Shown: positions 27,780 through 36,578, counted from the stretch's first letter. The stretch is 64,000 nucleotides of DNA from Paraburkholderia sprentiae WSM5005 (GCF_001865575.2 NZ_CP017561.2:372001-436000); one strand, 5' to 3'. A program made the numbers and translations. Notes: generated from the letters alone by a model not told the origin.

Positions 27780-28379
27780 ATGCGAAAAGGCGAGCAAACC
27801 CGCGCCGCGATTCTCGACGCAGCACTCGATCTGGCAGGCCGAGATGGACTGGAAGGTCTGACCATTGGCCTGCTGGCCGAGCGCATGCAGATGAGCAAGA
27901 GCGGTGTGTTCGCGCATTTCGGGTCGCGCGAGGATCTGCAGGTCGAGGCCGTGCGCGAATATCACCGCCGTTTCGAGCAGGAGGTGTTTTTCCCGAGCTT
28001 GCGTGAGCCGCGCGGTCTGCCACGCTTGCGCGCGATGATTTCCCGCTGGATCGACAAGCGCATTCAGGAAGTCACGACCGGATGCATCTATATCAGCGGT
28101 GCCGTCGAATACGACGATCGCCCGGACAGCCAGGTGCGCGAGCAACTGGTGTCGAGCGTGACGATCTGGCGGGCGGCGCTCACGCGCGCGATTTCGCAGG
28201 CAATGGATGAAGGGCACCTGCGTGCCGATACCGATCCGCAGCTGATGCTGTTCGAGCTGTACAGCGTCACGCTCGGCCTGCATCACGACGCGCGCTTCCT
28301 GCATCTGCCGGATGCCGTGCGTCTCACGTGGGCCGCGCTGGAGAAACTGATTAATTCGTATCAGAGCGAAAGCCGTTAG
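27780..28379 (+). CDS. TetR family regulator of the fatty-acid oxidation operon
   Basis: A 199-residue TetR regulator. The HTH is at about residues 24-50 (LTIGLLAERMQMSKSGVFAHFGSRE). The C-terminal ligand domain resembles TetR regulators of acyl-CoA dehydrogenase operons, where long-chain acyl-CoA is the usual inducer. It lies upstream of the acyl-CoA dehydrogenase, FadN-type and thiolase genes on the same strand. The tandem palindromes 90-117 bases upstream suggest autoregulation. No clear ribosome-binding site is seen before the ATG. It may be a functional counterpart of PsrA, but I do not claim orthology. Confidence 0.9.
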   Translation: MRKGEQTRAAILDAALDLAGRDGLEGLTIGLLAERMQMSKSGVFAHFGSREDLQVEAVREYHRRFEQEVFFPSLREPRGLPRLRAMISRWIDKRIQEVTTGCIYISGAVEYDDRPDSQVREQLVSSVTIWRAALTRAISQAMDEGHLRADTDPQLMLFELYSVTLGLHHDARFLHLPDAVRLTWAALEKLINSYQSESR

Positions 28380-28477
28380 CGGCGTCGCCGGAACCTACCG
28401 GAAGCGCGCGGCGCAGAAGGTCCGACCACGGACACGGGCAACGGCCTGGCTTTTCGTCAAACTAGGGAGAGAGAGTC

Positions 28478-30265
28478 ATGGGACAGTACGCCGCGCCGCT
28501 GCGCGACATGCAATTCGTGTTGCACGAACTGCTCAACGTCGAGGCCGAACTTCGGCACATGCCGAAGCACGCCGAACTCGACGCCGACACGATCAACGCG
28601 GTGCTCGAGGAAGCCGGCAAGTTCTGCTCCGAAGTGCTGTTCCCGCTCAATCACAGCGGCGACCAGCAAGGCTGCACGTATGCCGGCGATGGCGTCGTGA
28701 CCACGCCGAAAGGCTTCAAGGAGGCCTATCGGCAATACGTCGAAGCCGGCTGGCCGGCGCTCGGCTGCGACCCGGAATACGGCGGCCAGGGACTGCCCGC
28801 GTTCGTCAACAACGCGCTCTACGAAATGCTGAACTCGGCGAATCAGGCGTGGACGATGTATCCGGGCCTGTCGCACGGCGCGTATGAGTGCCTGCGCGCG
28901 CACGGCACCCCGGAGCTGCAGCAGCGCTATCTGCCGAAGCTCGTCGCGGGCGTCTGGACCGGCACGATGTGTCTGACCGAGCCGCATTGCGGCACCGACC
29001 TGGGCATTCTGCGTACCAAGGCCGAGCCGAACGGCGACGGCTCGTACTCGATCAGCGGCACGAAGATCTTCATCTCGAGCGGCGAGCACGATCTGGCGGA
29101 GAACATCATTCACCTCGTGCTCGCGCGTCTGCCGGATGCGCCGAAGGGCACCAAGGGCATTTCGCTGTTCATCGTGCCGAAGTTCGTTCCGAACGAAGCG
29201 GGCGAGCCCGGCGAGCGCAACGGCGTGAAGTGCGGCTCGATCGAGCACAAGATGGGCATCCACGGCAACGCGACCTGCGTGATCAATCTCGACAACGCGA
29301 AGGGCTGGATGGTCGGCGAGCCGAACAAAGGCCTGAACGCGATGTTCGTGATGATGAACGCCGCGCGTCTCGGCGTCGGCATGCAGAGCCTCGGTCTCAC
29401 CGAAGTCGCGTATCAGAACTCGCTCACGTACGCGAAAGAGCGTCTGCAGATGCGTTCGCTGACCGGTCCGAAGGCGCCGGAGAAGGCCGCCGATCCGATC
29501 ATCGTGCATCCGGACGTGCGCCGCATGCTGCTCACGCAGAAGGCCTACGCCGAGGCCGGCCGCGCATTCTCGTACTGGGCGGCGCTCCATATCGACAAGG
29601 AGCTGTCGCACGCCGACGAAGCCGAGCGCAAGGAAGCCGCCGACCTGGTCGCGCTGCTCACGCCGATCCTGAAGGCGTTCCTGTCGGACAACGCGTTCGA
29701 AGGCACGAATCACGCGATGCAGATTTATGGCGGTCACGGCTTCATCGCGGAATGGGGCATGGAACAGTACGTGCGCGACGCGCGCATCAACATGATCTAC
29801 GAAGGCACCAACGGCATCCAGTCGCTCGACCTGCTCGGCCGCAAGGTGCTCGGCGACATGGGCGCGAAGATGAAGAAGTTCGGCAAGCTCGTCGCCGAAT
29901 TCGTCGAAGCCGAAGGGATTAAGCCGGAGATGCAGGAGTTCGTGAACCCGCTCGCCGACATCGGCGAAAAGGTCCAGAAGCTGACGATGGAAATCGGCAT
30001 GAAGGCAATGCAGAACCCGGACGAAGTCGGCGCTGCGGCCGTGCCGTATCTGCGCACGGTGGGCCATCTGGTGTTCTCGTACTTCTGGGCGCGCATGGCG
30101 CGTATCGCGCTCGACAAACAGGCATCAGGCGATCCGTTCTACAAGGCGAAGCTCGCGACCGCGCGTTTCTATTTTGCGAAGCTGTTGCCCGAAACGGCGA
30201 TGACGATCCGCCAGGCGCGCGCCGGTTCGAAGCCGATGATGGACGTCGAAGAAGCGTTGTTCTGA
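28478..30265 (+). CDS. acyl-CoA dehydrogenase (FadE-type, 595 aa)
   Basis: A 595-residue FAD enzyme for the first step of beta-oxidation. The FAD/substrate block CLTEPHCGTDLG is at about residues 165-176, and the catalytic glutamate region YEGTNGIQSLDLLGRK is near 445. The extra C-terminal domain (about 465-590) marks the long ACAD group rather than the short 380-residue form. A strong GGGAGAGAGA precedes the ATG. It is the first enzyme of the operon; the bifunctional enzyme follows after 86 bp containing a hairpin. Chain-length preference is unknown. Confidence 0.93.
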   Translation: MGQYAAPLRDMQFVLHELLNVEAELRHMPKHAELDADTINAVLEEAGKFCSEVLFPLNHSGDQQGCTYAGDGVVTTPKGFKEAYRQYVEAGWPALGCDPEYGGQGLPAFVNNALYEMLNSANQAWTMYPGLSHGAYECLRAHGTPELQQRYLPKLVAGVWTGTMCLTEPHCGTDLGILRTKAEPNGDGSYSISGTKIFISSGEHDLAENIIHLVLARLPDAPKGTKGISLFIVPKFVPNEAGEPGERNGVKCGSIEHKMGIHGNATCVINLDNAKGWMVGEPNKGLNAMFVMMNAARLGVGMQSLGLTEVAYQNSLTYAKERLQMRSLTGPKAPEKAADPIIVHPDVRRMLLTQKAYAEAGRAFSYWAALHIDKELSHADEAERKEAADLVALLTPILKAFLSDNAFEGTNHAMQIYGGHGFIAEWGMEQYVRDARINMIYEGTNGIQSLDLLGRKVLGDMGAKMKKFGKLVAEFVEAEGIKPEMQEFVNPLADIGEKVQKLTMEIGMKAMQNPDEVGAAAVPYLRTVGHLVFSYFWARMARIALDKQASGDPFYKAKLATARFYFAKLLPETAMTIRQARAGSKPMMDVEEALF

Positions 30266-30296
30266 CGCTCACCCATCGAGCGAGGCCACACACATC

Positions 30297-30323
30297 GCGC
30301 GAAGCACGGCTGACGCTTCGCGC
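30297..30323 (+). other. intercistronic hairpin in the beta-oxidation operon
   Basis: GCGCGAAGC (30297-30305), a nine-base loop, GCTTCGCGC (30315-30323): a perfect 9-bp stem between the acyl-CoA dehydrogenase stop and the bifunctional enzyme start. There is no T-run, so it is more likely to stabilise or punctuate the mRNA than to terminate it. Confidence 0.5.
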
Positions 30324-30351
30324 CACCGCACAAACTCTCCGGAGAAACGAC

Positions 30352-32787
30352 GTGAGCAATCTGATCATTCGCAAGGTAGCGGTGCTCGGCGCCGGCGTGA
30401 TGGGCGCGCAGATCGCCGCGCACCTGATCAACGCCAAGGTGCCCGTGCTGCTGTTCGACCTGCCCGCCAAGGAAGGCCCGAAAAACGGAATCGCGCTGAA
30501 GGCGATCGAGAATCTGAAAAAGCTGTCGCCGGCGCCATTCGGCGTGAAGGAAGACGCGCAATACATCCAGCCCGCGAACTACGACGACGACATCGCGAAG
30601 CTCGCCGAATGCGACCTCGTGATCGAAGCGATCGCCGAACGCATGGACTGGAAGCACGACCTGTACAGGAAGGTCGCACCGCACCTCGGCCCGAATGCGA
30701 TCTTCGCGACCAACACCTCGGGTCTGTCCATCACGGCACTGTCGGAAGGTTTCGCGGACGACTTGAAGGCGCGTTTCTGCGGCGTGCACTTCTTCAATCC
30801 GCCGCGCTACATGCATCTGGTCGAACTAATCCCGACCGCGACGACGCGCCCGGAAATTCTCGATCAGCTCGAAACCTTCCTGACCAGCGTGGTCGGCAAG
30901 GGCGTCGTGCGCGCGAAGGACACGCCGAACTTCATCGCGAACCGCGTTGGCATTTTCTCGATCCTCGCGGTCATTGCCGAGGCCGCGAAGCTCGGCCTGC
31001 GCTTCGACGAAGTGGACGACCTGACCGGCGCGCGCCTCGGCCGCGCGAAGTCGGCGACGTTCCGCACCGCCGATGTGGTCGGTCTCGACACGATGGCGCA
31101 CGTGATCAAGACGATGCAGGACACGTTGCCGGACGACCCGTTCTTCCCGGTCTACGAAACGCCGGCCGTGCTCGCCGAGCTGGTCAGGAAGGGCGCGCTC
31201 GGCCAGAAGACCGGCGGCGGCTTCTACAGGAAGGAAGGCAAGGCGATCAAGGTGCTCGACCCGCAGACGGGCGAGTACGTTGACGGCGGCGCGAAGGCCG
31301 ATGAAATCGTCGGCCGCATCCTGAAGCGTCCGGCCGCCGAGCGTCTGAAGCTGTTGCGCGAAACGCAGCATCCGCAGGCACAGTTCCTGTGGGCGATCTT
31401 CCGCGACGTCTATCACTACATCGCCGTGCATCTCGAATCGATCGCCGACAATGCGCGCGACGTCGATCTCGCGATCCGCTGGGGCTTCGGCTGGAACGAA
31501 GGCCCGTTCGAAGGCTGGCAGACGGCCGGCTGGAAGGAGGTCGCCGAGTGGGTGCAGGAAGACATCGCCGCGGGCAAGGCGCTCGCCAACGTGCCGCTGC
31601 CGTCGTGGGTGTTCGAAGGCGCGGTCGGCGAGAAGGGCGGCGTGCACACGGCCGAAGGCTCGTGGTCGCCGGCCGCCAGGACCTTCGTGCCGCGCTCGTC
31701 GCTCGACGTGTACGACAAGCAGGTGTTCCGCGCGCCGCTCGTCGGCGAAACCGGCGCCGATCCGAAGACCTACGGCAAGACGCTGTTCGAGACCGAGGCG
31801 GTGCGCGCATGGGTCGACGATCGCGCGGGCGAGAACGACGTGTTGATCGTGTCGTTCAAGAGCAAGATGAACACGATCGGACCGGCGGTGATCGACGGTC
31901 TGACGCAGGCGATCGAACTGGCCGAAAAGGACTACAAGGGCCTCGTCGTATGGCAGCCGACGTCGCTGAAGCTCGGCACGCCGGGCGGGCCGTTCTCGGC
32001 GGGCGCGAACCTCGAAGAAGCGATGCCCGCGTTCATGATGGGCGGCGCGAAGGGCATCGAGCCGTTCGTGAAGAAATTCCAGCAGGGCATGCTGCGCGTG
32101 AAGTACGCGAACGTGCCGGTGATTTCGGCGATCTCGGGCATTGCGCTCGGCGGTGGCTGCGAGCTGGCGTTGCATAGCGCGAAGCGCGTCGCGCACATCG
32201 AGAGCTACCTCGGTCTCGTCGAAGTCGGCGTGGGTCTGGTGCCGGCGGGCGGCGGCCTGAAGGAAGCGGCGCTGCGCGCGGCCGAAACTGCAAGCCAGGT
32301 CGGCGCGACGAGCGATCTGCTGAAGTTCCTGCAGAAGTCGTTCGAGAACGCGGCGATGGCCAAGGTGTCGGCCTCCGCGCTCGACGCCCGCGCGATGGGC
32401 TACCTGAAGCCGTCCGACACGATCGTCTTCAACGTGTTCGAACTGCTCGACGTCGCGAAGAAGGAAGCGCGCGCGCTCGCCGCCGCGGGCTACCGTGCGC
32501 CGCTGCGCGCGACGCAGGTGCCGGTCGCGGGCCGCTCGGCGATCTCGACGATCAAGGCGTCGCTCGTCAACATGCGCGACGGCCGTTTCATCAGCGATCA
32601 CGATTTCCTGATCGCGAGCCGCATCGCGGAAGCGGTGTGCGGCGGTGACGTCGAAGCGGGCAGTCTCGTCGACGAAGAGTGGCTGCTGCAACTCGAGCGT
32701 CGTGCGTTCGTCGAGTTGCTCGGCACGCAGAAGACGCAGGAACGGATCATGGGCATGCTGCAGACCGGCAAGCCGGTGCGCAACTAA
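30352..32787 (+). CDS. 3-hydroxyacyl-CoA dehydrogenase/enoyl-CoA hydratase, FadN-type domain order
   Basis: An 811-residue bifunctional beta-oxidation enzyme. The NAD-binding 3-hydroxyacyl-CoA dehydrogenase comes first (GxGxxG at residues 13-18; HFFNPPRYMHLVELI), and the crotonase domain is C-terminal (about 490-700). This is the reverse of E. coli FadB/FadJ and matches Bacillus FadN. Both hydratase glutamates are present and exactly 20 residues apart, E604 (GGGCELAL) and E624 (GLVEVGVGLVP), so hydration should work. Start is GTG with GGAG six bases before it. It is followed after 23 bp by the thiolase. Confidence 0.93.
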   Translation: MSNLIIRKVAVLGAGVMGAQIAAHLINAKVPVLLFDLPAKEGPKNGIALKAIENLKKLSPAPFGVKEDAQYIQPANYDDDIAKLAECDLVIEAIAERMDWKHDLYRKVAPHLGPNAIFATNTSGLSITALSEGFADDLKARFCGVHFFNPPRYMHLVELIPTATTRPEILDQLETFLTSVVGKGVVRAKDTPNFIANRVGIFSILAVIAEAAKLGLRFDEVDDLTGARLGRAKSATFRTADVVGLDTMAHVIKTMQDTLPDDPFFPVYETPAVLAELVRKGALGQKTGGGFYRKEGKAIKVLDPQTGEYVDGGAKADEIVGRILKRPAAERLKLLRETQHPQAQFLWAIFRDVYHYIAVHLESIADNARDVDLAIRWGFGWNEGPFEGWQTAGWKEVAEWVQEDIAAGKALANVPLPSWVFEGAVGEKGGVHTAEGSWSPAARTFVPRSSLDVYDKQVFRAPLVGETGADPKTYGKTLFETEAVRAWVDDRAGENDVLIVSFKSKMNTIGPAVIDGLTQAIELAEKDYKGLVVWQPTSLKLGTPGGPFSAGANLEEAMPAFMMGGAKGIEPFVKKFQQGMLRVKYANVPVISAISGIALGGGCELALHSAKRVAHIESYLGLVEVGVGLVPAGGGLKEAALRAAETASQVGATSDLLKFLQKSFENAAMAKVSASALDARAMGYLKPSDTIVFNVFELLDVAKKEARALAAAGYRAPLRATQVPVAGRSAISTIKASLVNMRDGRFISDHDFLIASRIAEAVCGGDVEAGSLVDEEWLLQLERRAFVELLGTQKTQERIMGMLQTGKPVRN

Positions 32788-32810
32788 GCGGCGAGAGAGA
32801 GGAACTCGAA

Positions 32811-34010
32811 ATGACAAAGCAATTGCAAGACGCATATATCGTCGCCGCGAGCCGTACGCCGATCGGCAAGGCGCCGCGCGGCGTGTTCAGGAACACGCGT
32901 CCGGATGAGCTGCTGGTTCACGCGATCAGGTCGGCCGTCGCTCAGGTGCCCGGCCTCGACACCGGCGTGATCGAAGACGCGATCGTCGGTTGCGCGATTC
33001 CGGAAGCGGAGCAGGGTCTGAACGTCGCGCGGATCGGCGCGCTGCTCGCCGGTCTGCCGAACACGGTCGGCGGTGTCACGGTGAACCGCTTCTGCGCGTC
33101 GGGACTGACCGCGCTCGCGATGGCCGCGGACCGCATCCGCGTCGGCGAAGCGGACGCGATGATCGCGGGTGGTTGCGAATCGATGAGCATGGTGCCGATG
33201 ATGGGCAACAAGCCGTCGCTGTCGCCGCATATCTTCGATCGCAACGAAGACGTCGGCATTGCGTACGGCATGGGCCTGACCGCGGAGAAGGTCGCCGAGC
33301 GCTGGAAGATCAGCCGCGACGCGCAGGACGCGTTCTCGGTCGAATCGCACCGCCGCGCGATCGCCGCGCAGCAAGCCGGCGAATTCAACGACGAAATCGC
33401 CGCCTACACGGTCACCGAGCGTTTCCCCGATCTCGCGACCGGTGAAGTCAGCGTGAAGGCGCGCGAGGTGAGGCTCGACGAAGGTCCGCGCGCGGACACG
33501 TCGATGGAAGGCCTCGCGAAGCTGCGTACGGTGTTCGCGAACAAAGGCTCGGTCACGGCCGGCAACAGCTCGCAGACCTCGGACGGCGCGGGCGCGTTGA
33601 TCGTCGTATCGGAAAAAATCCTCAAGCAGTTCAACCTGACGCCGCTCGCGCGCTTCGTCAGCTTCGCGGTGCGCGGCGTGCCGCCGGAAATCATGGGCAT
33701 CGGCCCGAAGGAAGCGATCCCGGCCGCGCTGAAAGCCGCCGGCCTGAAGCAGGACGACCTCGACTGGATCGAACTGAACGAGGCGTTCGCCGCGCAGTCG
33801 CTCGCGGTGATCCAGGACCTCGGCCTCCATGCGTCGAAGATCAACCCGCTCGGCGGCGCGATCGCGCTGGGCCATCCGCTCGGCGCGACGGGCGCGATTC
33901 GTGCGGCGACCGTGGTGCACGGCCTGCGCCGCCGCAACTACAAGTACGGCATGGTGACGATGTGCGTCGGTACGGGCATGGGTGCGGCGGGCATTATCGA
34001 ACGCCTGTGA
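32811..34010 (+). CDS. acetyl-CoA C-acyltransferase (FadA thiolase)
   Basis: A 399-residue thiolase performing the last step of beta-oxidation. The nucleophilic cysteine is in RFCASGLTALAM (about residue 92), and the catalytic His and second Cys are in GHPLGATGA and CVGTGMGAAGI. The start at 32811 has GAGAGAGG eight bases upstream; longer in-frame starts overlap the previous gene. It completes a three-enzyme set resembling the Bacillus fadN-fadA-fadE operon. An intrinsic-type terminator follows at 34059. Confidence 0.94.
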   Translation: MTKQLQDAYIVAASRTPIGKAPRGVFRNTRPDELLVHAIRSAVAQVPGLDTGVIEDAIVGCAIPEAEQGLNVARIGALLAGLPNTVGGVTVNRFCASGLTALAMAADRIRVGEADAMIAGGCESMSMVPMMGNKPSLSPHIFDRNEDVGIAYGMGLTAEKVAERWKISRDAQDAFSVESHRRAIAAQQAGEFNDEIAAYTVTERFPDLATGEVSVKAREVRLDEGPRADTSMEGLAKLRTVFANKGSVTAGNSSQTSDGAGALIVVSEKILKQFNLTPLARFVSFAVRGVPPEIMGIGPKEAIPAALKAAGLKQDDLDWIELNEAFAAQSLAVIQDLGLHASKINPLGGAIALGHPLGATGAIRAATVVHGLRRRNYKYGMVTMCVGTGMGAAGIIERL

Positions 34011-34058
34011 GCCGGTGATCGACCCGGGGATCCTTCCGTGATCCACTAAGGACCGCGC

Positions 34059-34098
34059 AACGGTTCGCAGGCCGCCCCGCTTGCGAACCGTTTCTTCA
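34059..34098 (+). terminator. terminator-like hairpin after the thiolase gene
   Basis: AACGGTTCGCA (34059-34069), 12-base loop, TGCGAACCGTT (34082-34092), then TCTTCATT. The 11-bp stem is perfect and the T-rich tail is modest. It separates the thiolase from the crotonase gene, which has its own ribosome-binding sites 20 bases later. Confidence 0.7.
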
Positions 34099-34118
34099 TT
34101 CAGCAGGAGCACAAGGAG

Positions 34119-34898
34119 ATGAACGGGATGACGACGGATATTCTGGTCGAGCGCGCCGACGCGGTGCTGACCATCGGTTTCAACCGACCCGGCAGGAAAA
34201 ACGCGATCACGGCCGCGATGTATCAGACGATGGCCGACGCGCTCGTCGAGGCCCAGAGCGATGCGTCGGTGCGCGCGATCCTGATTCGCGGCAGCGCGGG
34301 CATTTTCAGCGCGGGCAACGATCTCGAAGACTTCATGAAGTCGCCGCCGGTCGGCGAAACGCCGCCGGTGTTCCAGTTCCTGCGGGCGCTCAGCTCGGCG
34401 GAAAAACCGGTGGTGGCGGCGGTCGCGGGGCCGGCGGTCGGCATCGGCACGACCCTGCTGCTGCATTGCGACCTCGTCTACGCGGCCGATACCGCGAGCT
34501 TTTCGCTGCCGTTCACGCAGCTCGGGCTGTGCCCCGAGGCAGCGTCGAGCCTGCTGCTGCAGCGCGCGGGCGGCTATCAGGCGGCGGCGGAAAAACTGCT
34601 GCTCGGCGAGGCGTTCGACGCGGCGGAAGCGCACCGCATGGGCTTCGTGAATCGCGTGCTGCCGGCGAGCGAAGTCGACGCGTTCGCGGCGGCGCAGGCT
34701 GCGAAGCTGGCGGCGCTGCCGGCGTCGTCGTTGCGCGTGACGAAGAGCCTGATGAAGCGCGCGAGCCAGCAGGAACTGCAGACGCAGATGACCGAGGAAG
34801 CGGTGCACTTCGGCAAGATGCTGCTTGCGCCCGAAGCGCGCGAGGCGTTCAAGGCATTCTTCGAGAAGCGCAAGCCGGATTTCCGGCAGTTCGATTGA
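34119..34898 (+). CDS. crotonase-fold enzyme, probable delta3,delta2-enoyl-CoA isomerase (ECI2/PECI-like)
   Basis: A 259-residue crotonase-superfamily protein. SAGNDLEDF (about residues 66-74) supplies the acyl-CoA oxyanion region. The two hydratase glutamates are missing: the positions are occupied by Thr (in GIGTTLLLHCD) and Phe (in FSLPFTQLG). Instead it has the PF-x-x-LG-x-x-PE pattern with E140, as in peroxisomal enoyl-CoA isomerases. It should therefore shift cis-3 double bonds rather than hydrate trans-2 ones. It lies after the thiolase terminator. Two starts, 34119 and 34128, each have a purine-rich ribosome-binding site nine bases upstream. Confidence 0.85.
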   Translation: MNGMTTDILVERADAVLTIGFNRPGRKNAITAAMYQTMADALVEAQSDASVRAILIRGSAGIFSAGNDLEDFMKSPPVGETPPVFQFLRALSSAEKPVVAAVAGPAVGIGTTLLLHCDLVYAADTASFSLPFTQLGLCPEAASSLLLQRAGGYQAAAEKLLLGEAFDAAEAHRMGFVNRVLPASEVDAFAAAQAAKLAALPASSLRVTKSLMKRASQQELQTQMTEEAVHFGKMLLAPEAREAFKAFFEKRKPDFRQFD

Positions 34899-34966
34899 GG
34901 GGCGCGCGGCGCCAGGCGGGCTTCGGATGCGTTGGCCGCGCATCGTCGCCGCGCTGCTTCAAGCGC

Positions 34967-35851
34967 TCAGGCCTCGCGCTGCCAGGTGTCGTAGTCGACG
35001 TAGCTGCCTTCGCGGCAGAAGCTCACCAGCCGCACGCCCGCCTCGCGCGCGATCGCAATCGCGAGAGACGACGGCGCCGAGATCGTCGCGACCATCGGCA
35101 CGTCGACACGCGCGGCCTTGCGCACCAGCTCGTAGCTCGCGCGGCTCGAGAGAAACACGAAACCGTCGCGCGTATCGGCACGGTCGAGCACGAGTTGGCC
35201 GATCAGCTTGTCGAGCGCGTTATGGCGGCCGACGTCCTCGAACGCGTAGCGGATCACGCCTTGCGCATCACACCACGCGGCCGCATGCAGGCCGCCTGTC
35301 AAACGCGTGAGCGCCTGGTGCTCGGGCAGCGCGCGCGCCGCGTGCGCGATCGCATCCGGCGCGAGCCGCTGCAAGAAGCCGGTGTCCGGCACACGCTGCG
35401 GTTTCAGATCGAGCAGATCGATGCTTTCGATGCCGCACACGCCGCAGCCGGTGCGCCCGGCGAGCGCCCGGCGCCTTTCCTTCAAACCGGCGAACGCCTG
35501 CTGCACGACCTGCAACTGCACCTCGGCATGCGGCAGCGCGCCGTGGTCGTGCAGTTCGACCTCGATATCCTGGATGTCGCTGCCGCGCTCGACGATCCCC
35601 TCCGAAATCGCAAAGCCGACCGCGAACGCTTCGAGATCGCGTGGCGTGCACATCATCACCGCGTGCGAGATGCCGTTGAACACGAGCGCGACCGGCCACT
35701 CCTGGCCGACGTGGTCGGTGGCGGTTTCGACCGCCGCGCCGCGATGGCGGCGTACTTCGAATTGCACCGCTCCGGGTTGTTCGTCGGTGTCGAGGGCATG
35801 GGGCCGGCCGTTTGCCGGCCCGGTTTCCCGCCCGTTTTCCTGTCCGTTCAA
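34967..35851 (-). CDS. fdhD: formate dehydrogenase accessory sulfurtransferase FdhD
   Basis: A 294-residue protein that transfers sulfur to the molybdenum cofactor of formate dehydrogenase. The sulfur-relay pair is C136-GV-C139 in GRTGCGVCG. The nucleotide-binding and fold blocks AFEDVGRHNALDKLIG and FVFLSSRASYELVRKAA are intact. The N-terminal 25 residues are Gly/Asn/Glu-rich and variable. No formate dehydrogenase subunit is in this window. It is divergent from the nitrate-reductase-associated protein, with 158 bp between the starts. Confidence 0.95.
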   Translation of the reverse strand: MNGQENGRETGPANGRPHALDTDEQPGAVQFEVRRHRGAAVETATDHVGQEWPVALVFNGISHAVMMCTPRDLEAFAVGFAISEGIVERGSDIQDIEVELHDHGALPHAEVQLQVVQQAFAGLKERRRALAGRTGCGVCGIESIDLLDLKPQRVPDTGFLQRLAPDAIAHAARALPEHQALTRLTGGLHAAAWCDAQGVIRYAFEDVGRHNALDKLIGQLVLDRADTRDGFVFLSSRASYELVRKAARVDVPMVATISAPSSLAIAIAREAGVRLVSFCREGSYVDYDTWQREA

Positions 35852-35954
35852 GCTGCTTCACTCCTGTACCATGCCGCGCGTTCATCGGTCCGCTGGGCTC
35901 GCCGGTTGCTTCGCGCCGGCCGCCGCGCGGGCCGCCGGCGCGCGAATAAGGTTC

Positions 35955-35960
35955 TAAAAT
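35955..35960 (+). promoter_or_regulatory. -10 candidate TAAAAT before the nitrate-reductase-associated gene
   Basis: TAAAAT lies 50 bases before the start, in a short AT-rich island inside a very GC-rich divergent region. The -35 is not obvious. AAGGAG lies seven bases before the ATG. Confidence 0.4.
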
Positions 35961-36009
35961 ACCTCAAGCGACGCCCGCACGCTGCCCGCCACCGACAAGG
36001 AGCACTGAC

Positions 36010-36486
36010 ATGGGACTCAACGAAGCACCGCTTCTGTTCGACTTCGAAGTCGCGTCTTCGGAGAATTTCACTTACATGCCGATGTCGGTGCGCTTCAATC
36101 TCGACCGTTTCGGGCTGCGCATCACGCTCGCGCAGTGGCAGCAGCTGCCGCTCGAAGACCGCAAGCTGCTCGCGCGTTTCCCGGTCGAAGAAGACACGCA
36201 GATCGAACCGAATTTCGATCACGCGCTGTTCGAGATGCTGCGCACGCACGCGAACGTCGAACCCGAGTGGTTCACGCCGGAGGAGTCGCCGGTTTGGCGT
36301 CGAACCGACAGCGTGCCCGACGCTGTCGCGCATCAGGCGGGGCTGGCCGGTCTCGCCGCGCCGAGCGTCGCGCGCTGGGCCGAGCTCGATCCATTCAAGC
36401 GCTACGTGCTCGCGAAGCTGTCGCGCAAGGCCGACGCGAATCACGATTTCGTGCCGGCGATGAAGGAGTTTGGAGCGGCCGGCTAG
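36010..36486 (+). CDS. nitrate reductase-associated protein (Nitr_red_assoc family)
   Basis: A 158-residue protein of the small family found near nitrate reductase or molybdoenzyme genes. Characteristic blocks are LFDFEVASSENFTYMPMSVR at the start, RFGLRITLAQWQQLPLEDR (about residues 33-51) and DPFKRYVLAKLSRK near the end. The molecular role is not known. AAGGAG lies seven bases before the ATG. It faces away from fdhD, which suggests both serve a molybdenum enzyme encoded elsewhere. Its TAG stop lies inside the first unit of the 14-bp tandem repeat. Confidence 0.8.
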   Translation: MGLNEAPLLFDFEVASSENFTYMPMSVRFNLDRFGLRITLAQWQQLPLEDRKLLARFPVEEDTQIEPNFDHALFEMLRTHANVEPEWFTPEESPVWRRTDSVPDAVAHQAGLAGLAAPSVARWAELDPFKRYVLAKLSRKADANHDFVPAMKEFGAAG

Positions 36487-36578
36487 GTGCGGCCGGCTAG
36501 GCGCGGCCGGCTGGGCGCCCCCGGCTAGGCGCCCCCGGCTGGGCGCCCCCGGCTGGGCGCCCCCGGCTAGGCGCCCCC
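36481..36578. repeat. seven tandem copies of a 14-bp GC-rich repeat
   Basis: Units begin at 36481, 36495, 36509, 36523, 36537, 36551 and 36565. The consensus is GGCT(A/G)GGCGCCCCC; the first two units end in GCGGCC/GTGCGGCC variants. The array begins at the last codon of the nitrate-reductase-associated gene, so GGC TAG of unit 1 supplies its final Gly and stop. Each unit contains GGCGCC or a close form, so neighbouring units can pair. It looks like a variable-number tandem repeat. Confidence 0.95.

Noticed and set aside
32784..34943. 719-codon minus-strand ORF opposite the thiolase and isomerase genes
   Set aside because: Arg-rich shadow spanning two well-supported genes and the terminator between them.
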